From Pseudoalteromonas rubra (GTDB lineage: Bacteria; Pseudomonadota; Gammaproteobacteria; Enterobacterales; Alteromonadaceae), in the NCBI RefSeq assembly GCF_001482385.1, contig NZ_CP013611.1:2542001-2606000 (forward strand): DNA of 64,000 nucleotides, written 5' to 3'. The translations under genes were made by a program, and so were the position numbers. This document shows positions 15,651 to 24,588 of the stretch, in pieces. A model generated the notes under the pieces. The model was not told where the DNA came from, did no database searches, and saw only the letters and a list, made by a program, of their open reading frames with translations. Every line of letters begins with the position of its first letter. Position 1 is the stretch's first letter.

Positions 15651-17987
15651 TTACCTGTTTTCCAGTCGGTTATAGTCAAACAGACCATACTCCACACCCC
15701 GAGTTTCACGGGCAATACGGTGCAATAAATCACTGTATTGCCAGAACTGCGGGTGTGTTCTGCGGATCCCAAACGTAGCTTTTAGCATCCGGTAACCCGA
15801 CTCGGTACGTACCTCAGCCAGCTGTTGCACAAAAGCGTCTATATGCGCCTGATTCGGCAGGTGCCAGATTGCTTCCGGGTAGTCTCCGATAAACCCAGGT
15901 ACCACAGTCGCGGTATCTTCCTCATACGCTCGCTGGCCTTCTTCGTTTAGCAGGCTCGAAATATTAAAGTGTGCATTATGGTGGATCAGGGTATAAGGCT
16001 GATGCTCGCCTTTACTATCGACAGCCAAAATAAACGACACCTGAGGCAGCTGATTAATCGCGCGTACGGGCAGTGTATTGAGTGGTTGCAGTGCTGGCGG
16101 AACAGCGGTGTAATCATAGGCCTCATTCAGTACAGGCTTCAGATGCGCTTTTAACATGTCATACAGCTCTGCCTGTGGGTCGTTGCTGTGATAGTGGATC
16201 CCAGATGGTGCACCCAGTAATGACTTGCGATTAATAAACTCACTGAGGCTCAGATGAGATTTGCGATACCAATGTTGTTTAATTGCCTGACGATGACTCA
16301 GCGGCAGCAAATTCAGAAAGTTCTGCTCGCCTTCGAGACGCAGAAAATCCATATATAAGCGGGTCACCAGCTGATGGCCAATATTCCCATACACATCAAA
16401 GCCCGCGACCAGTAAATAATGGATCCGCTCAAACAACGCATAATCCAGCACCCAGGTGGTTTTGGGGGCTTGCCCAATAAACCCTTTCACCACAGTGGCG
16501 CTGTCAAAGTGGCGGAAAATGGTCAATGCCGCATTCTGATTATGCCCCTCCCCTTGCCAGATCAGGTCAAGGTTGAGTTGCTTGCCATCGGCAAATACCT
16601 GATTAGACAGAGCCGTTTTCGCTTCCAGGTAATCATGCTGGCGCTTAGCATATTTCGCCCAGCTGGATAATGGCAAAACATTGCTCTGCTCTGCTGCCGG
16701 TAAGATCAGATCATCATCATGACGAGTCAGCAGCTGTGCCACAGCCGGCGAGGCATTTTTGTCAGGGTCCACAAAAGCCACCCAAAAGTGGTCGTTGATC
16801 ACGTTCAGGGCAATCTGACCCCGACACACCGGGCCTTTAATAAAGCCTTTGACGATCAATTCCGCTTCATCGAGCATAAACTGATAACGTGACTTCACAG
16901 GGATCGCCGCAAACACTTTAAAAGGGTTCGCTGCCAGTTTAGGCGAGTAGCCCGGTAACTGCGACACCTGATAGTCACTGTGAATAAACTGCGTCTGCAG
17001 GCGCGCCAGTTTGTCGTCATTCAATGCCAGCGGCATATGCGTTTTAGACAAGATAGTGCTGCGCACCTGCATCAAGCGGTAGTAAACCCGTGCGACTTTG
17101 GGATCATCAAATGGCCTGACCGTCGCAATCAGTTCAATGGGTTCACCCGGCGGCGTCTTAGAACGCACAAGCTTAAAAAAGGCGTCGCCATCCAGGCGGT
17201 CAAAATAAGCATTCGCCAGATACCAGTGCTCATAAATATATCGGGCGGCAAGGCGAGACTTATTGTCGTCCTGGTTTAAGAAACTTTCCCACTTTGCAAC
17301 GGCCAGTTGCTCATCCGCATTGGGTGGGGCAATCTGACTCATTGGTGAGCCTTGCTTAATCCACTGCGTGAGTTGCGCGAATTCACTGTTTGTCAGTGCG
17401 GGTAACCCATAAGGCATGCCTGCATGCGGCTGCTCTTTGGCATAGTCTGGGTATTCATCCATTGTCGGACAGGTCTGCGCTCTGTCTAATGAAAAGTCAT
17501 AGTGCTGAGGCAACAGCCCTTGCTGAGCAAACGGCTGAGTATGTTTGAGTAGCAAGCTATTATACAGCACACTCGCATTGAGGTTAGCATACTCGGTTTG
17601 CACGCGCTCGTTGAGAATCGGGGTAAACCCCTTATCGCGCCATTGTGATGTAGACTGCGCATCGAACAGTAAACGGGTTGGAGACTCGGCCAGTAAGCGG
17701 GTGCCATCATAAACCCGGGTTTTACTTACCCCCCGATCTATGCCTTCTGGAGAGCTCAGTTTAAGCTGACAAGGCGCATCATAACAGCCATGGCACACCA
17801 CACACCGGGTGTCCAGGATCGGTTTGATATCGCGCAAATATGCCGCACCATGCGGTTCTGATTGTGGTTGGATGCGCTGCTGTACCTGCTGTGGCCCAAA
17901 CAAATCATCGTAATGATTCATACCCAATGCCACACACCCACTTAAGAAAGTAACTAAGCCAGTCAGTATCCAGCCCGATCTGCGCAT
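15651..17987 (-). CDS. cti: Fatty acid cis/trans isomerase
   Basis: Protein of 778 residues, the normal Cti length. Cti converts cis-unsaturated membrane fatty acids to trans without changing position, which quickly stiffens the membrane under solvent or heat stress. The N-terminus is a signal sequence with a lipobox-like LSGC (Cys18). A heme-binding CVVCH motif lies near residues 62-66, as known for this periplasmic cytochrome-type enzyme, with more Cys just after (GCYDAPC). The upstream gene's stop overlaps its ATG by one base. Confidence 0.93.
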   Translation of the reverse strand: MRRSGWILTGLVTFLSGCVALGMNHYDDLFGPQQVQQRIQPQSEPHGAAYLRDIKPILDTRCVVCHGCYDAPCQLKLSSPEGIDRGVSKTRVYDGTRLLAESPTRLLFDAQSTSQWRDKGFTPILNERVQTEYANLNASVLYNSLLLKHTQPFAQQGLLPQHYDFSLDRAQTCPTMDEYPDYAKEQPHAGMPYGLPALTNSEFAQLTQWIKQGSPMSQIAPPNADEQLAVAKWESFLNQDDNKSRLAARYIYEHWYLANAYFDRLDGDAFFKLVRSKTPPGEPIELIATVRPFDDPKVARVYYRLMQVRSTILSKTHMPLALNDDKLARLQTQFIHSDYQVSQLPGYSPKLAANPFKVFAAIPVKSRYQFMLDEAELIVKGFIKGPVCRGQIALNVINDHFWVAFVDPDKNASPAVAQLLTRHDDDLILPAAEQSNVLPLSSWAKYAKRQHDYLEAKTALSNQVFADGKQLNLDLIWQGEGHNQNAALTIFRHFDSATVVKGFIGQAPKTTWVLDYALFERIHYLLVAGFDVYGNIGHQLVTRLYMDFLRLEGEQNFLNLLPLSHRQAIKQHWYRKSHLSLSEFINRKSLLGAPSGIHYHSNDPQAELYDMLKAHLKPVLNEAYDYTAVPPALQPLNTLPVRAINQLPQVSFILAVDSKGEHQPYTLIHHNAHFNISSLLNEEGQRAYEEDTATVVPGFIGDYPEAIWHLPNQAHIDAFVQQLAEVRTESGYRMLKATFGIRRTHPQFWQYSDLLHRIARETRGVEYGLFDYNRLENR

Positions 17988-18358
17988 TACTCGTCCTCTT
18001 CGTCATCAAGCCCTAAATCGAATGTCGGCATCATTTCCATTGGTGGAGAAACAAACATGACCTGGCTTTCACAGCTTAAAACAGCACTCAATACCGGACC
18101 GTGATTAAGCAACAACTGCGCCTGGTGGCCATGGCTCAAAACCTCTGCCACCTGGTGTTCGATATTACTGATCTGATAACCCTCAAGCGGAATGCTCACA
18201 CTTTGCTCGGGAGCAGGGTTCTGACAAAGATTGGCCAATAGATTGGCATCCAGAATAACTTCCAATGTCAGGTCGGGCTGCGCAATGTCGCGCTCCGCCA
18301 GGTTATCATCCAGTTTAAACAGAGGCAGGTTTAGCGGGGTGTTTTCTTGAAGTTCCAT
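17987..18358 (-). CDS. Small acidic protein cotranscribed with cti, function unknown
   Basis: Protein of 123 residues that I do not recognise. It has no signal peptide or membrane helix, alternates predicted strands and short helices, and ends in an acidic tail LGLDDEEDE. It is first in a two-gene operon with cti, with a one-base stop/start overlap, so expression is coupled to that enzyme. The tight linkage is the only hint to its role, perhaps in cti maturation or control. Confidence 0.7.
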   Translation of the reverse strand: MELQENTPLNLPLFKLDDNLAERDIAQPDLTLEVILDANLLANLCQNPAPEQSVSIPLEGYQISNIEHQVAEVLSHGHQAQLLLNHGPVLSAVLSCESQVMFVSPPMEMMPTFDLGLDDEEDE

Positions 18359-18435
18359 GAAAATTAGCTCATTTATGCAAATACCTGCCCGAAGTTTAGC
18401 ACAACTTTGTCCCTTTCCAGTGCACTATCCTGCCC

Positions 18436-19101
18436 TTACCAGGGCAAGCGATCGCCATTGGCGTGCCAGAATCCCCCACTGGTTTCCAACGTTAACTCAG
18501 CGATACGCTGGATTAGATGCTGTGCGGCGTCTGTCGCAGAAATATCCCCGGCAAAATTGACCATCTGCGTTTGTACAAACCCCGGGTGAAGTAGAGCCAC
18601 GGCAACCCCCTGCGGCTTCAGCTCATGTGCCAGACTCACCCCTGCCGCGTTCAGAGCCGCTTTGGACATACGATAGCCAATATAAGCCCCCGATCCGTTA
18701 TCCTCGATGGAGCCCATACGGCTGGTGATCATCGCCACCTTGCTCCCCGCAACCAAATTACGCTGCAACGCATGTGTAACGCGCACAGGAGCAACGGCAT
18801 TGACCATCAGCTGCTGTTCCAATGTTGTAAAATCCATCTGTTGCAGAGTTTCATTGTGAAAAATGCCAGCATTATTAATCAGTATATCAATAACCTGGTC
18901 TCCCAGCGCTGAAGACAAGGTGTGAACATCTTCAGTGATGCTGACATCAATGCCATCAAGGATAGTGACACCCAGGGACTGCAGTTCATCTGACGTTCGA
19001 CGTACAACCGCCGTTACCCGATCACCCGCTGCTACATAATGTCGGCATAACTCCAGACCAATACCACGGCTGGCTCCGGTGATCACCACATGTTTTGACA
19101 T
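18436..19101 (-). CDS. Short-chain dehydrogenase/reductase
   Basis: Protein of 221 residues from the ATG at 19101, preceded by GGGAGA; an ATG nine codons upstream (19128) is the alternative. A classical SDR: the NAD(P)-binding TGASRGIGLEL (about 8-18), INNAG near residue 80, and the catalytic YRMSK (Y-x-x-x-K) after GAYIG. The C-terminal HPGFVQTQM is usual for the family. The substrate is unknown. No operon partner. Confidence 0.85.
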   Translation of the reverse strand: MSKHVVITGASRGIGLELCRHYVAAGDRVTAVVRRTSDELQSLGVTILDGIDVSITEDVHTLSSALGDQVIDILINNAGIFHNETLQQMDFTTLEQQLMVNAVAPVRVTHALQRNLVAGSKVAMITSRMGSIEDNGSGAYIGYRMSKAALNAAGVSLAHELKPQGVAVALLHPGFVQTQMVNFAGDISATDAAQHLIQRIAELTLETSGGFWHANGDRLPW

Positions 19102-19227
19102 ATCTTTCTCCCATTTATTTGTCTGCACTCACATTAGCATATCTGCCATTCTATAGATTGCAGTGATTACTTTCAGCCTCAGCAGGTTCTGCTACCTTTA
19201 AAGAACGCCAGTTAAGGGAGTACACTC

Positions 19228-19953
19228 TTGCCACGCTATTTCATCCTGCTCGCCCTGTTATGGCTGCCAGCTGCGTTTGCGAACACTTACCTTGTCAACA
19301 TCAGCGAAGCTTTGTCATATACACTGGGGCAGCAGCAAATCACAGCGATGTTCAACCCCATTTATGCGCCATTGGGGATCCAACCAGAGTTTGAATTTTT
19401 ACCCAGTGAACGTGGCCTGCAGTTAGTGAATGAGGCGGAGCTAGATGCGGAAGCCGGACGCGTTGACTTAATCGGTGCACGCTATGCCAATTTAATTGCT
19501 GTACCTGCGCCACTCGGTCAGCTGAAGTTGACACTGCTATGCACCGACCCAAAGTACTGCGATCTGTCTTATGAAACAGACTTGGCCATCATTGCCGGTA
19601 ACCTGGTCACAGTTTGGTTTTGTCAGCAGCACCAGCTCAATTGCAGCCAGGTACAGAATGACATATCAGCCTATCAGGCACTGAGTCGTGGTCGCGTCAA
19701 TCGTATATTAGCTACCAATAAATACGCCTTAGGCTCCTTGTGTGAGTCCGGACTCACTATGCTGTACAGTAAAACAGCCTCAGAGCGTACTTTTACCATC
19801 TACCATTATGTCCATAAAAAGCACCAGGCTCTGGTGCCAAAGCTCAGTGTCCACATAAAAACAATAAGAAAAAGCGGGCAACTCAGGCAATATGCAGAGC
19901 GGCTGGAAAACGCCTTTTCTCAATGTAAGGGACAGCTGATCTCACTGGACTAA
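19228..19953 (+). CDS. Periplasmic solute-binding-like protein (family 3 type)
   Basis: Protein of 241 residues with a clear signal peptide (about 1-18, LPAAFANTYL). The start is TTG at 19228, with AAGGGAG seven bases upstream; no ATG is available. The mature part resembles the short family-3 solute-binding proteins that many marine bacteria carry without a transporter gene nearby, with a PSERGLQLVNEAELDAEAGR segment early in the first lobe. No permease or ATPase lies beside it, so ligand and role are unknown. Confidence 0.7.
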   Translation: MPRYFILLALLWLPAAFANTYLVNISEALSYTLGQQQITAMFNPIYAPLGIQPEFEFLPSERGLQLVNEAELDAEAGRVDLIGARYANLIAVPAPLGQLKLTLLCTDPKYCDLSYETDLAIIAGNLVTVWFCQQHQLNCSQVQNDISAYQALSRGRVNRILATNKYALGSLCESGLTMLYSKTASERTFTIYHYVHKKHQALVPKLSVHIKTIRKSGQLRQYAERLENAFSQCKGQLISLD

Positions 19954-19968
19954 AGAACAGTAGGTGGG

Positions 19969-20772
19969 TTAAGGTTCAATGTCATGCATTTGAGATTGAA
20001 TAATTGAAAAAACAGCCCCCTGGGGATCTGTGATCACGGCAAAACGACCAACCTGAGGGATATCCGTCGGCGGGACACACACTTGCCCTCCCAGTGTTCG
20101 GGCTTTATCGGCCATGGCATCGCAATCCATCACCGCAAAGTAGGTCATCCAATGTGCAGGGATATCATCTCCCCACTCTTCGCTCATCTGTAACATGCCC
20201 GCCACAACCGTGTCGCGTGCGCTGAACAACACATAATCCATACCTTCCATCGGCTTATCTTGCGCCTGCCAGCCCAGCAAAGCACTGTAAAATGCCCTGC
20301 TTTTTTGGCTACTCCGTGTCGCCAGTTCAAACCAGTAAGGCACATTTGCTTCCAGCTCACGGCGACACCCCGGGTGCTCTTTTGCCTGCCATAGCGCAAA
20401 ATGGGCCCCATCTGCGGGCTCCTGCAACATCACCATTCTGCCCGCTTCAGGCACATCATGGGGGCCGGCAATGATTTCAGCGCCCAGTGCCTGCGCTCTG
20501 TCTGCCATCTCATCCACATTCTCAACCGCGATATAGCTCAGCCACTGACTCTGCGCACCCGCTTCTTTCTGTTGCGGCATCATCTGGTACATAGCTGCAA
20601 CATCATCCCCCTGCTTTTGCAGCATAGTATAATAAGCGCCCTCTCCAATCGGTTGGTCATCAAACCCCCAATCAAAAAGTTGCATGTAAAAGGCTTTCGC
20701 CTCCTGCCAATTGCTGGTGCACAGCTCTGCCCAACAAAACGCCCCCACCCGGTTATAAGAAACTAATGCCAT
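19969..20772 (-). CDS. VOC family protein with two glyoxalase-like domains
   Basis: Protein of 267 residues made of two similar VOC modules, about 1-125 and 135-262. Each opens with a tryptophan-rich strand followed by an FY-helix (FCWAELCTSNWQEAKAFY and YWFELATRSSQKSRAFYSAL) and ends with a GRMVMLQEPADGAHFALWQ or GRFAVITDPQGAVFSIIQ strand pair. Single-chain two-module VOC proteins are metal-dependent dioxygenase, lyase or binding proteins; the substrate cannot be told from sequence. Confidence 0.83.
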   Translation of the reverse strand: MALVSYNRVGAFCWAELCTSNWQEAKAFYMQLFDWGFDDQPIGEGAYYTMLQKQGDDVAAMYQMMPQQKEAGAQSQWLSYIAVENVDEMADRAQALGAEIIAGPHDVPEAGRMVMLQEPADGAHFALWQAKEHPGCRRELEANVPYWFELATRSSQKSRAFYSALLGWQAQDKPMEGMDYVLFSARDTVVAGMLQMSEEWGDDIPAHWMTYFAVMDCDAMADKARTLGGQVCVPPTDIPQVGRFAVITDPQGAVFSIIQSQMHDIEP

Positions 20773-20855
20773 ATTGCACCCACTGATAAAATGTCATTCA
20801 CCGATTAAGTGAAGCACTGGATGCACAATAGAGCAATAATTAAGTCACCATGCGC

Positions 20856-22637
20856 CTAATAATGCTGGACAAATTGCACACCCAACTCATGGTTTTCATA
20901 ATCACGATTACGCTCTAGTTTAAAAGACAAGTTAAACATACTGTCCTGAGTCATAAACCAGCTCAGGGAGGTATTTAAGTAATGACTGCGGCTTGACTCG
21001 GCGACCGCACCACTTGTCGACCCCAACTCTAGCGTAAATTTACTGTCTACCAGTATATCCGCCGATAAGCCTGCTATGGCTTTGATATAACCACGGGTAT
21101 GACGTACATCCGATGTCAACCCACCACCCAGTAACCAATATCCCAATATATCTCTGTGTAACTGATATGATTTGCCAGCAAGACCAGAGAGCTCCAGTAG
21201 CGACTTTTCATCGAGCTGTTGCGTTTTTTGTGGCCGGTATCCAAAGTACACTTGTGAAGACAATTGCCCAAATGCCGGCAAAGAGGCTGCTAACGATCGT
21301 GCTTTATAGAGCGTCAGCTCATCCAGACTCAAACTTTGCGCATCAAAATCATAAGCCAAGACGGTATAGCCCATTTGCAATTCTGATTCCGACAAGTACT
21401 GGCGGTTATCACTTTGCAAAAAATGCCCAGCAGGTAACCAGCCTAGTTTGATAACATCATGACCGTTTCTTTGCCTTGCAAATCGCAGATCAATAGAAGA
21501 ATCTTGGGGGGCCTTAGTCGGCATTTTATGATGCATCAGATTAAGCTGATGCTGATCGACTTCAGCCTGAAGGTACGTAACATGCGTCTGTGCACGCTCG
21601 GAAACAGGCAAGTATTTCAGCGATCTCGCCAGATACTCTTTCTCAAGCGGCGTTAATGACACCTTTTCTATGGCAGACAAATCACTGGTAAGCAACTGTT
21701 CCATTTTGGTCAGACTCGAGGCAGTTAGTTCATCGGACATGGCATGTACGAGCCATAAATCCGATGCATCGACATGAATTGTGTCTATTTGCTGATGTGT
21801 TTTAGCTGCCTTAACGACATCCAAAGGTGACACAATGCTGCCTTTTTCATCAAGAATATCAATATTGAGCAGAGCCAATAGTTCCAGAGTCATCGTAGCG
21901 CAATTATACGATTGAAAATAATATACTAACTCTTTGCCTTTAAGCTCCCATAAGTGTAACTGCAATAACGATAGCTTTTCAGGATCTGCCTTTAATTTAT
22001 ATTGCCACAAGCTACGTTGTTCAATATCACGATACTTCACCAAATCTTTGGCAAATGGCCGCACAGAGAAAAACCCTGGCATTCCCGTATAGGTACTCTC
22101 AACCAGTAGTTTAAGTGGGTTGAATGTAGTGATTTCCGTGAAATAAGCCAAAGAGTGGGCCACGTCCGTCCCTTTGTGATTTTTGCCTTCGGTCTTAAAA
22201 AAGATATGCCCCATCATACTGGATGCAGACGTCACCACTTCTGATGCAAAAACCAGGGTCAGTGAATCAAAGGGAACATAATCAAGAAACTTTTGTAATT
22301 CAGGGCATTGTTGTGCCATATCGGAAGAGAGTGTCCGCCTGGTGGCTTGCGATATCAGCGTCACTCGTGCAGGAAACTGGCAATAAGCAAGACGGAGATC
22401 TTCATTCATTAACGCTAGTGTTTTATCCAGCTCAGCCTTTGCCGAGAAACGGCCAGACTCAGCAGAAAGTAAAAACTGTGGGTCCTCGATCTGAGGCATA
22501 CCCTTGTCATCTAGATGAAGTAACAGATGCCACTGTTTTGAATCAGCGAGACGCTCCAATGGCGCTGTGATAAGGGCAACAGCCTGACTAGTAAATAAAA
22601 AAAAAGCTGTTATAAAACAGCTTAATATTTGTTTCAT
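20856..22637 (-). CDS. DUF4105 (Lnb-like) periplasmic/outer-membrane protein
   Basis: Protein of 593 residues with a signal peptide (about 1-21). The central part matches DUF4105: SLTLVFASEVVTSASSMMGHIFFKTEG and HSLAYFTEI, followed by a conserved Cys in YFQSYNCATMTLELL. The last 200 residues alternate polar and nonpolar residues and end in VQFVQHY, suggesting outer-membrane beta strands. The family is thought to be hydrolytic (cysteine peptidase/amidase-like), an inference from fold. It follows a lipoprotein gene by 14 bases in the same operon. Confidence 0.8.
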   Translation of the reverse strand: MKQILSCFITAFFLFTSQAVALITAPLERLADSKQWHLLLHLDDKGMPQIEDPQFLLSAESGRFSAKAELDKTLALMNEDLRLAYCQFPARVTLISQATRRTLSSDMAQQCPELQKFLDYVPFDSLTLVFASEVVTSASSMMGHIFFKTEGKNHKGTDVAHSLAYFTEITTFNPLKLLVESTYTGMPGFFSVRPFAKDLVKYRDIEQRSLWQYKLKADPEKLSLLQLHLWELKGKELVYYFQSYNCATMTLELLALLNIDILDEKGSIVSPLDVVKAAKTHQQIDTIHVDASDLWLVHAMSDELTASSLTKMEQLLTSDLSAIEKVSLTPLEKEYLARSLKYLPVSERAQTHVTYLQAEVDQHQLNLMHHKMPTKAPQDSSIDLRFARQRNGHDVIKLGWLPAGHFLQSDNRQYLSESELQMGYTVLAYDFDAQSLSLDELTLYKARSLAASLPAFGQLSSQVYFGYRPQKTQQLDEKSLLELSGLAGKSYQLHRDILGYWLLGGGLTSDVRHTRGYIKAIAGLSADILVDSKFTLELGSTSGAVAESSRSHYLNTSLSWFMTQDSMFNLSFKLERNRDYENHELGVQFVQHY

Positions 22638-22651
22638 ACTTGAGCTACAGC

Positions 22652-23017
22652 TTAGTTATCACACTGAATTTCTACGTTTTCTTCATAGTCCCACATTTTA
22701 CCTGTTGAGGAATCTGTGGTTGAACCTAGCAAGCCACCGATAACGATATTACCGAAAAATGCAGGCGTGACAGATTTCTTAACTGGTGTTTCAGAAGCAC
22801 AGCCCGCAGCAGTGGTTCTGATCACTTTATCCTGACCGTCTCTCAGTACCTGAACGGCACCAGGAGTGCTTGATTGATTACCATCAGCAGTCACTTCAAC
22901 AACTTTACCTGTGTTTGTTGTTACTTGAATAGTTTGCATATCAGAAGTCATAACGCTTGCGCAGCCAGACAACATTACTAATGCAGCAGCAGGGATAATT
23001 GAGTATTTCATTTCCAT
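22652..23017 (-). CDS. Small lipoprotein, function unknown
   Basis: Protein of 121 residues with signal peptide and lipobox MLSGC (Cys19). An ATG two codons later (23011) may be the true start; neither has a strong ribosome site. The mature part starts ASVMTSDMQTIQVTTNTG, as in small outer-membrane lipoproteins, includes a GNIVIGGLLGSTTD glycine-rich segment, and has two more Cys (AAGCAS and EIQCDN) that could form a disulfide. It is first gene of an operon with the DUF4105 gene, driven by a near-consensus promoter. Confidence 0.78.
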   Translation of the reverse strand: MEMKYSIIPAAALVMLSGCASVMTSDMQTIQVTTNTGKVVEVTADGNQSSTPGAVQVLRDGQDKVIRTTAAGCASETPVKKSVTPAFFGNIVIGGLLGSTTDSSTGKMWDYEENVEIQCDN

Positions 23018-23400
23018 TTATCTTTATATTAAAAAAGTTACCCAAATTCTACACATAGCCAGAAACCTGTCAATAAAAATGTTCATTATACATTCAGGCA
23101 ACATGAATAATCGAACAAACATCAACCACCTCTTTGTTAATATTGAACTTTTAATATTAATGAAATAAACAACCTATTCGTCAAATGCGAGAATAAAACT
23201 ACTCATAGCCAGGCTGACACAGCGTATTGAGTGATTATAAAACCCTATAATAGCCTTTAATTAATCAGGTTTTTTCTCTCTTTTCCGATTTAAATTCATG
23301 CCTAATTATATTCATTCTACACTGTATAAATCGCAACAATGGTCACTTTGTGTTACGCGATAACCCATCATCTACCGTCTAACCTGATGCTTTTTTCGCT
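23018..23400. other. AT-rich intergenic stretch
   Basis: Apart from the lipoprotein promoter this AT-rich segment shows no gene. From about 23395 it passes into the repeat array downstream of tuf. Confidence 0.5.
23046..23073 (-). promoter_or_regulatory. Promoter of the lipoprotein-DUF4105 operon
   Basis: On the minus strand a perfect -35 TTGACA (23073-23068), a 16-base spacer and TAGAAT (23051-23046). The start would fall near 23039, about 22 bases before the first ATG. Confidence 0.65.
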
Positions 23401-23419
23401 GCTCTTTTTGCAACGGCAA

Positions 23420-23770
23420 CGAGTGAACGACCAAAATATCTGGAATATTTTTGCACAGCTATGCTGGCTCGAAGAGCGTAAGGCAGGAAGCCTGGAGTCA
23501 CCATCGCTTCGCAGCGATCGTGCAAAGTGCTAATGACGCAGTGCTTGCACTGGCATTTCCTTTGCGCAAGGGCGACGAGTAAACGAAGCACCGCTTCGCA
23601 GCAAGAGGAGGTGAGCGCAAGGATGCGCGATGGGCGTCGCTACAAGGATGTACTTCCACACCGCATTTTCCATCGCTATATTTCAGGCATTAAAAAAGGC
23701 CACCGAAGTGACTTTTTTTACAATGCTTATTGCATCACTACTGTTGATTACTCAACGATAGTTGCAACTG
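23420..23770 (-). repeat. tuf-downstream repeat, outermost and rearranged unit
   Basis: Unit A of the array. It holds an incomplete extra copy of the body (23420-23513), then the rest of a unit, a terminator with stem GGCCAC/GTGAC (23692-23719), and a tuf 3'-end relic at 23748-23768. On the minus strand that relic reads GTTGCAACTATCGTTGAGTA(A), coding Val-Ala-Thr-Ile-Val-Glu-stop with codons unlike those of the intact gene at 24589. Confidence 0.8.
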
Positions 23771-24120
23771 GCACCTACATTACCCTGTGGAAGGCGCCAC
23801 CTATCGTGCAAAGGGCTAATGACGCAGTGCTTGCACTGGCATTTCCTTTGCGCAAGGGCGACGAGTGAACGACAAAAATATCTGGAATATTTTTGAACAG
23901 CTATGCTGTCTCGAAGAGCGTAAGGCAGGAAGCCTGGAGTCACCGCCGCTTCGCAGCAAAAGGAGGTGAGCGCAAGGATGCGCGATGGGCGTCGCTACAA
24001 GGATGCACTTCCACACCGCATTTTCCATCGCTATATTTCAGGCATTAAAAAAGGCCGCCTAAGCGACCTTTTTCACAGTGTTACTGCAATCTGTAGATTA
24101 TTCTACGATTGTAGCTACAA
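23771..24120 (-). repeat. tuf-downstream repeat, 350-bp unit with a tuf 3' relic identical to the intact gene
   Basis: Unit B. From 24038 to 24120 it is identical over 83 bp to 24529-24611, which is the terminator and last coding bases of the intact tuf gene. Its relic stop is at 24098-24100. The rest is a body of about 265 bp shared with unit C. Confidence 0.88.
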
Positions 24121-24478
24121 GCACCTACATTACCCTGTGGAAGGCGCCACCTATCGTGCAAAGGGCTAATGACGCAGTGCTTGCACTGGCATTTCCTTTG
24201 CGCAAGGGCGACGAGTGAACGACAAAAATATCTGGAATATTTTTGAACAGCTATGCTGGCTCGAAGAGCGTAAGGCAGGAAGCCTGGAGTCACCGCCGCT
24301 TCGCAGCAAGAGGAGGTGAGCGCAAGGATGCGCGATGGGCGTCGCTACAAGGATGTACTTCCACACCGCATTTTCCATCGCTATATTTCAGGCATTAAAA
24401 AAGGCCACCGAAGTGACCTTTTTTACAATGCTTATTGCATTAACTAAAGTCGATATTACTCAACGATAGTTGCAACTA
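24121..24478 (-). repeat. tuf-downstream repeat, 358-bp unit with the alternative tuf 3' relic
   Basis: Unit C. Its body is almost identical to that of unit B, but its terminator (24397-24424) and its relic (24456-24476) are of the second type found in unit A, with different synonymous codons for Val-Ala-Thr-Ile-Val-Glu. Confidence 0.88.
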
Positions 24479-24588
24479 GCACCTACACTACCCTGTAGAA
24501 GGCGCCACCTTCACATGATGACTTTCACTCAGGCATTAAAAAAGGCCGCCTAAGCGACCTTTTTCACAGTGTTACTGCAATCTGTAGA
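24479..24588 (-). repeat. tuf-downstream repeat, unit with body deleted, abutting tuf
   Basis: Unit D begins like the others (GCACCTACACTACCCTGTAG) but lacks about 230 bp of body before the shared terminator segment. It leads directly into the intact tuf stop codon at 24589. Confidence 0.8.
24538..24564 (-). terminator. Intrinsic terminator of tuf
   Basis: On the minus strand AAAAAGGTCGC, a TTAG loop and GCGGCCTTTTTT form a stem with G-T pairs and a T tract. The same or a sister structure recurs at 24397-24424, 24047-24073 and 23692-23719, so tuf is followed by four terminators in series. Confidence 0.85.

Noticed and set aside
23816..24378. 70-codon minus-strand ORFs (MENAVWK...) repeated in the tuf-downstream units
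   Set aside because: They lie wholly within the repeat body. The frame is broken in the rearranged unit, and there is no ribosome site. They look like incidental frames of the repeat.
23420..24588. Insertion sequence or MITE
   Set aside because: No transposase frame, no terminal inverted repeats and no target-site duplication could be found; the boundaries follow copies of the tuf 3' end instead.
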